From Rhizosphaericola sp047606825 (GTDB lineage: Bacteria; Bacteroidota; Bacteroidia; Chitinophagales; Chitinophagaceae), in contig JASGDY010000005.1 of the NCBI GenBank assembly GCA_047606825.1, forward strand, positions 1 to 64,000: a stretch of 64,000 nt of DNA. Reading direction: 5' to 3'. The notes beneath the pieces were generated by a model. The model made no database searches, was not told the DNA's origin, and worked only from the letters and a program-made list of their open reading frames with translations. Shown here in pieces: positions 63,515 through 64,000 of this stretch (position 1 is its first letter; each line of letters starts with the position of its first letter). A program made the position numbers and the translations under genes.

Positions 63515-63587
63515 AGCGGAAGACGGGACTCGAACCCGCCACCTTCAGTTTGGGAAACTGATGCTCTACCGGATGAGCTACTTCCTC
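63515..63587 (-). tRNA. tRNA-Gly (anticodon CCC)
   Basis: The cloverleaf has D arm GCTC...GAGC, anticodon loop TTCCCAA with CCC at 34-36, T arm GCGGGTTCGAGTCCCGT and acceptor GAGGAAG with CTTCCGC. The second pair is A:G instead of C:G, an unusual mismatch that may reflect integration of the adjacent element. The integrase gene starts 83 bases from the tRNA 5' end. Confidence 0.9.
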
Positions 63588-63638
63588 AGGATTAACTAAT
63601 TTATTATCAATATATTATAAATAACAATTTTAATCATA

Positions 63639-63679
63639 TTGCATCCAAACCTGCCAAATTGATGCAAATATGGATGCAA
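63639..63679. repeat. inverted TTGCATCCA sites at the integrase start
   Basis: TTGCATCCA at 63639-63647 and TGGATGCAA at 63671-63679 are exact complements, with another GATGCAAA at 63661. They overlap the integrase start and could be recombinase arm sites or an operator. Confidence 0.5.
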
Positions 63680-64000
63680 AAATAAGCTATTCAAGCAACA
63701 GGGGAAACACTTTTTTAAGGGTGTCCTTTAAGGGCAAAAGGTACACCGTGTATACAGGGACAAACGACAGGGAAACAGTAGACAAACTGGTTGACCTGAT
63801 CAGGCAGGATATAGACCTCCATCAGTTTGACATATCTTTGTCAAGATACAGGGGATTCTGCCAAGATTATTCCAGGATAAAGAATTTTGACCTTCCCGCC
63901 CTGTTTAGCTATTGGGTAACGGATGTCATAGGACAGAAGATGACAAACCCAAACTACTACGGAGTACATCTGTTCATCAGAAAACACTGCCCGTTTGTGC
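63670..64000 (+). CDS. tyrosine-type site-specific integrase, N-terminal part
   Basis: This frame starts with ATG at 63670 (MDAKISYSSNRGNTFLRVSF) and stays open to the window edge, 110 codons. KGKRYTVYTGTNDRETVDKL with DIDLHQFDISLSRYRG resembles the Arm-type DNA-binding start of phage-like integrases in Bacteroidota. The core-binding and catalytic domains would lie outside. Position directly behind a tRNA-Gly supports an integrated element that continues to the right. Identification rests on this N-terminal pattern and context. Confidence 0.65.
   Translation, partial: MDAKISYSSNRGNTFLRVSFKGKRYTVYTGTNDRETVDKLVDLIRQDIDLHQFDISLSRYRGFCQDYSRIKNFDLPALFSYWVTDVIGQKMTNPNYYGVHLFIRKHCPFV

Overview
The window looks like a chromosomal segment of a Bacteroidota bacterium, probably of the Chitinophagia. 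The evidence is a protein with PKD-like repeats and a type IX secretion C-terminus, an A-rich rather than Shine-Dalgarno start context, TAnnTTTG-type -7 boxes, a 29-residue AURKAIP1/COX24 ribosomal protein, a tmRNA whose tag ends NNNYAMAA, and many secreted peptidases and glycosidases. The genus cannot be fixed from the sequence alone.

Positions 1-11,560 hold a complete type I-B CRISPR-Cas locus on the minus strand: cas6, cas8b (with a likely internal cas11), cas7, cas5, cas3, cas4, cas1, cas2, a leader, and an array of 30 identical 30-bp repeats with 29 spacers running off the left edge. The 335-bp gap between cas6 and cas8b is the most unusual part. It carries one degenerate CRISPR repeat on the plus strand, 24/30 identical to the array repeat with an intact 8-nt crRNA handle. 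The 11 nt after the handle match a site beside its own candidate promoter. The same gap holds a broken small reading frame that runs into the cas8b start codon. This resembles the CreA/CreTA and Cas-regulating RNA arrangements known at other type I loci. Two spacer pairs encode the same peptide segments of diverged proteins, which points to repeated sampling of one virus lineage.

Positions 11,800-22,400 hold housekeeping and envelope genes: tRNA-Val, an amidase, a TIGR02757 protein, a TauE/SafE exporter, tRNA-Arg, tmRNA, a DUF922 protease, a dicarboxylate symporter, and an ECF sigma / membrane anti-sigma / DUF4097-like operon. Positions 22,400-24,500 are a scar-like region with the N-terminal remnant of a surface protein and a serine recombinase. 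Next come an MFS transporter, an isolated TolC/adaptor pair, an NTF2-like protein and a DUF885 protein.

Positions 31,855-45,218 look like one catabolic neighbourhood. An AraC regulator is followed by the four enzymes that take trans-4-hydroxy-L-proline to 2-oxoglutarate: 4-hydroxyproline epimerase, FAD-dependent D-hydroxyproline dehydrogenase, DapA-family deaminase and semialdehyde dehydrogenase. An APC permease and a GH127 beta-L-arabinofuranosidase lie among them, and a GH27 alpha-galactosidase lies nearby. I infer use of plant hydroxyproline-rich glycoproteins (extensins).

Positions 45,290-63,434 carry a small membrane protein, a lipoprotein, a VWA protein, the large PKD-repeat protein, a FucP-like sugar transporter, an M3 peptidase, RNase G, the COX24 protein, a TPR protein, HU, DUF779, an endonuclease/exonuclease/phosphatase protein, ScpB and an M1 aminopeptidase. 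The window ends at a tRNA-Gly followed by the start of a tyrosine-type integrase, probably the edge of an integrated element. Three families of dispersed palindromic repeats occupy many intergenic gaps.
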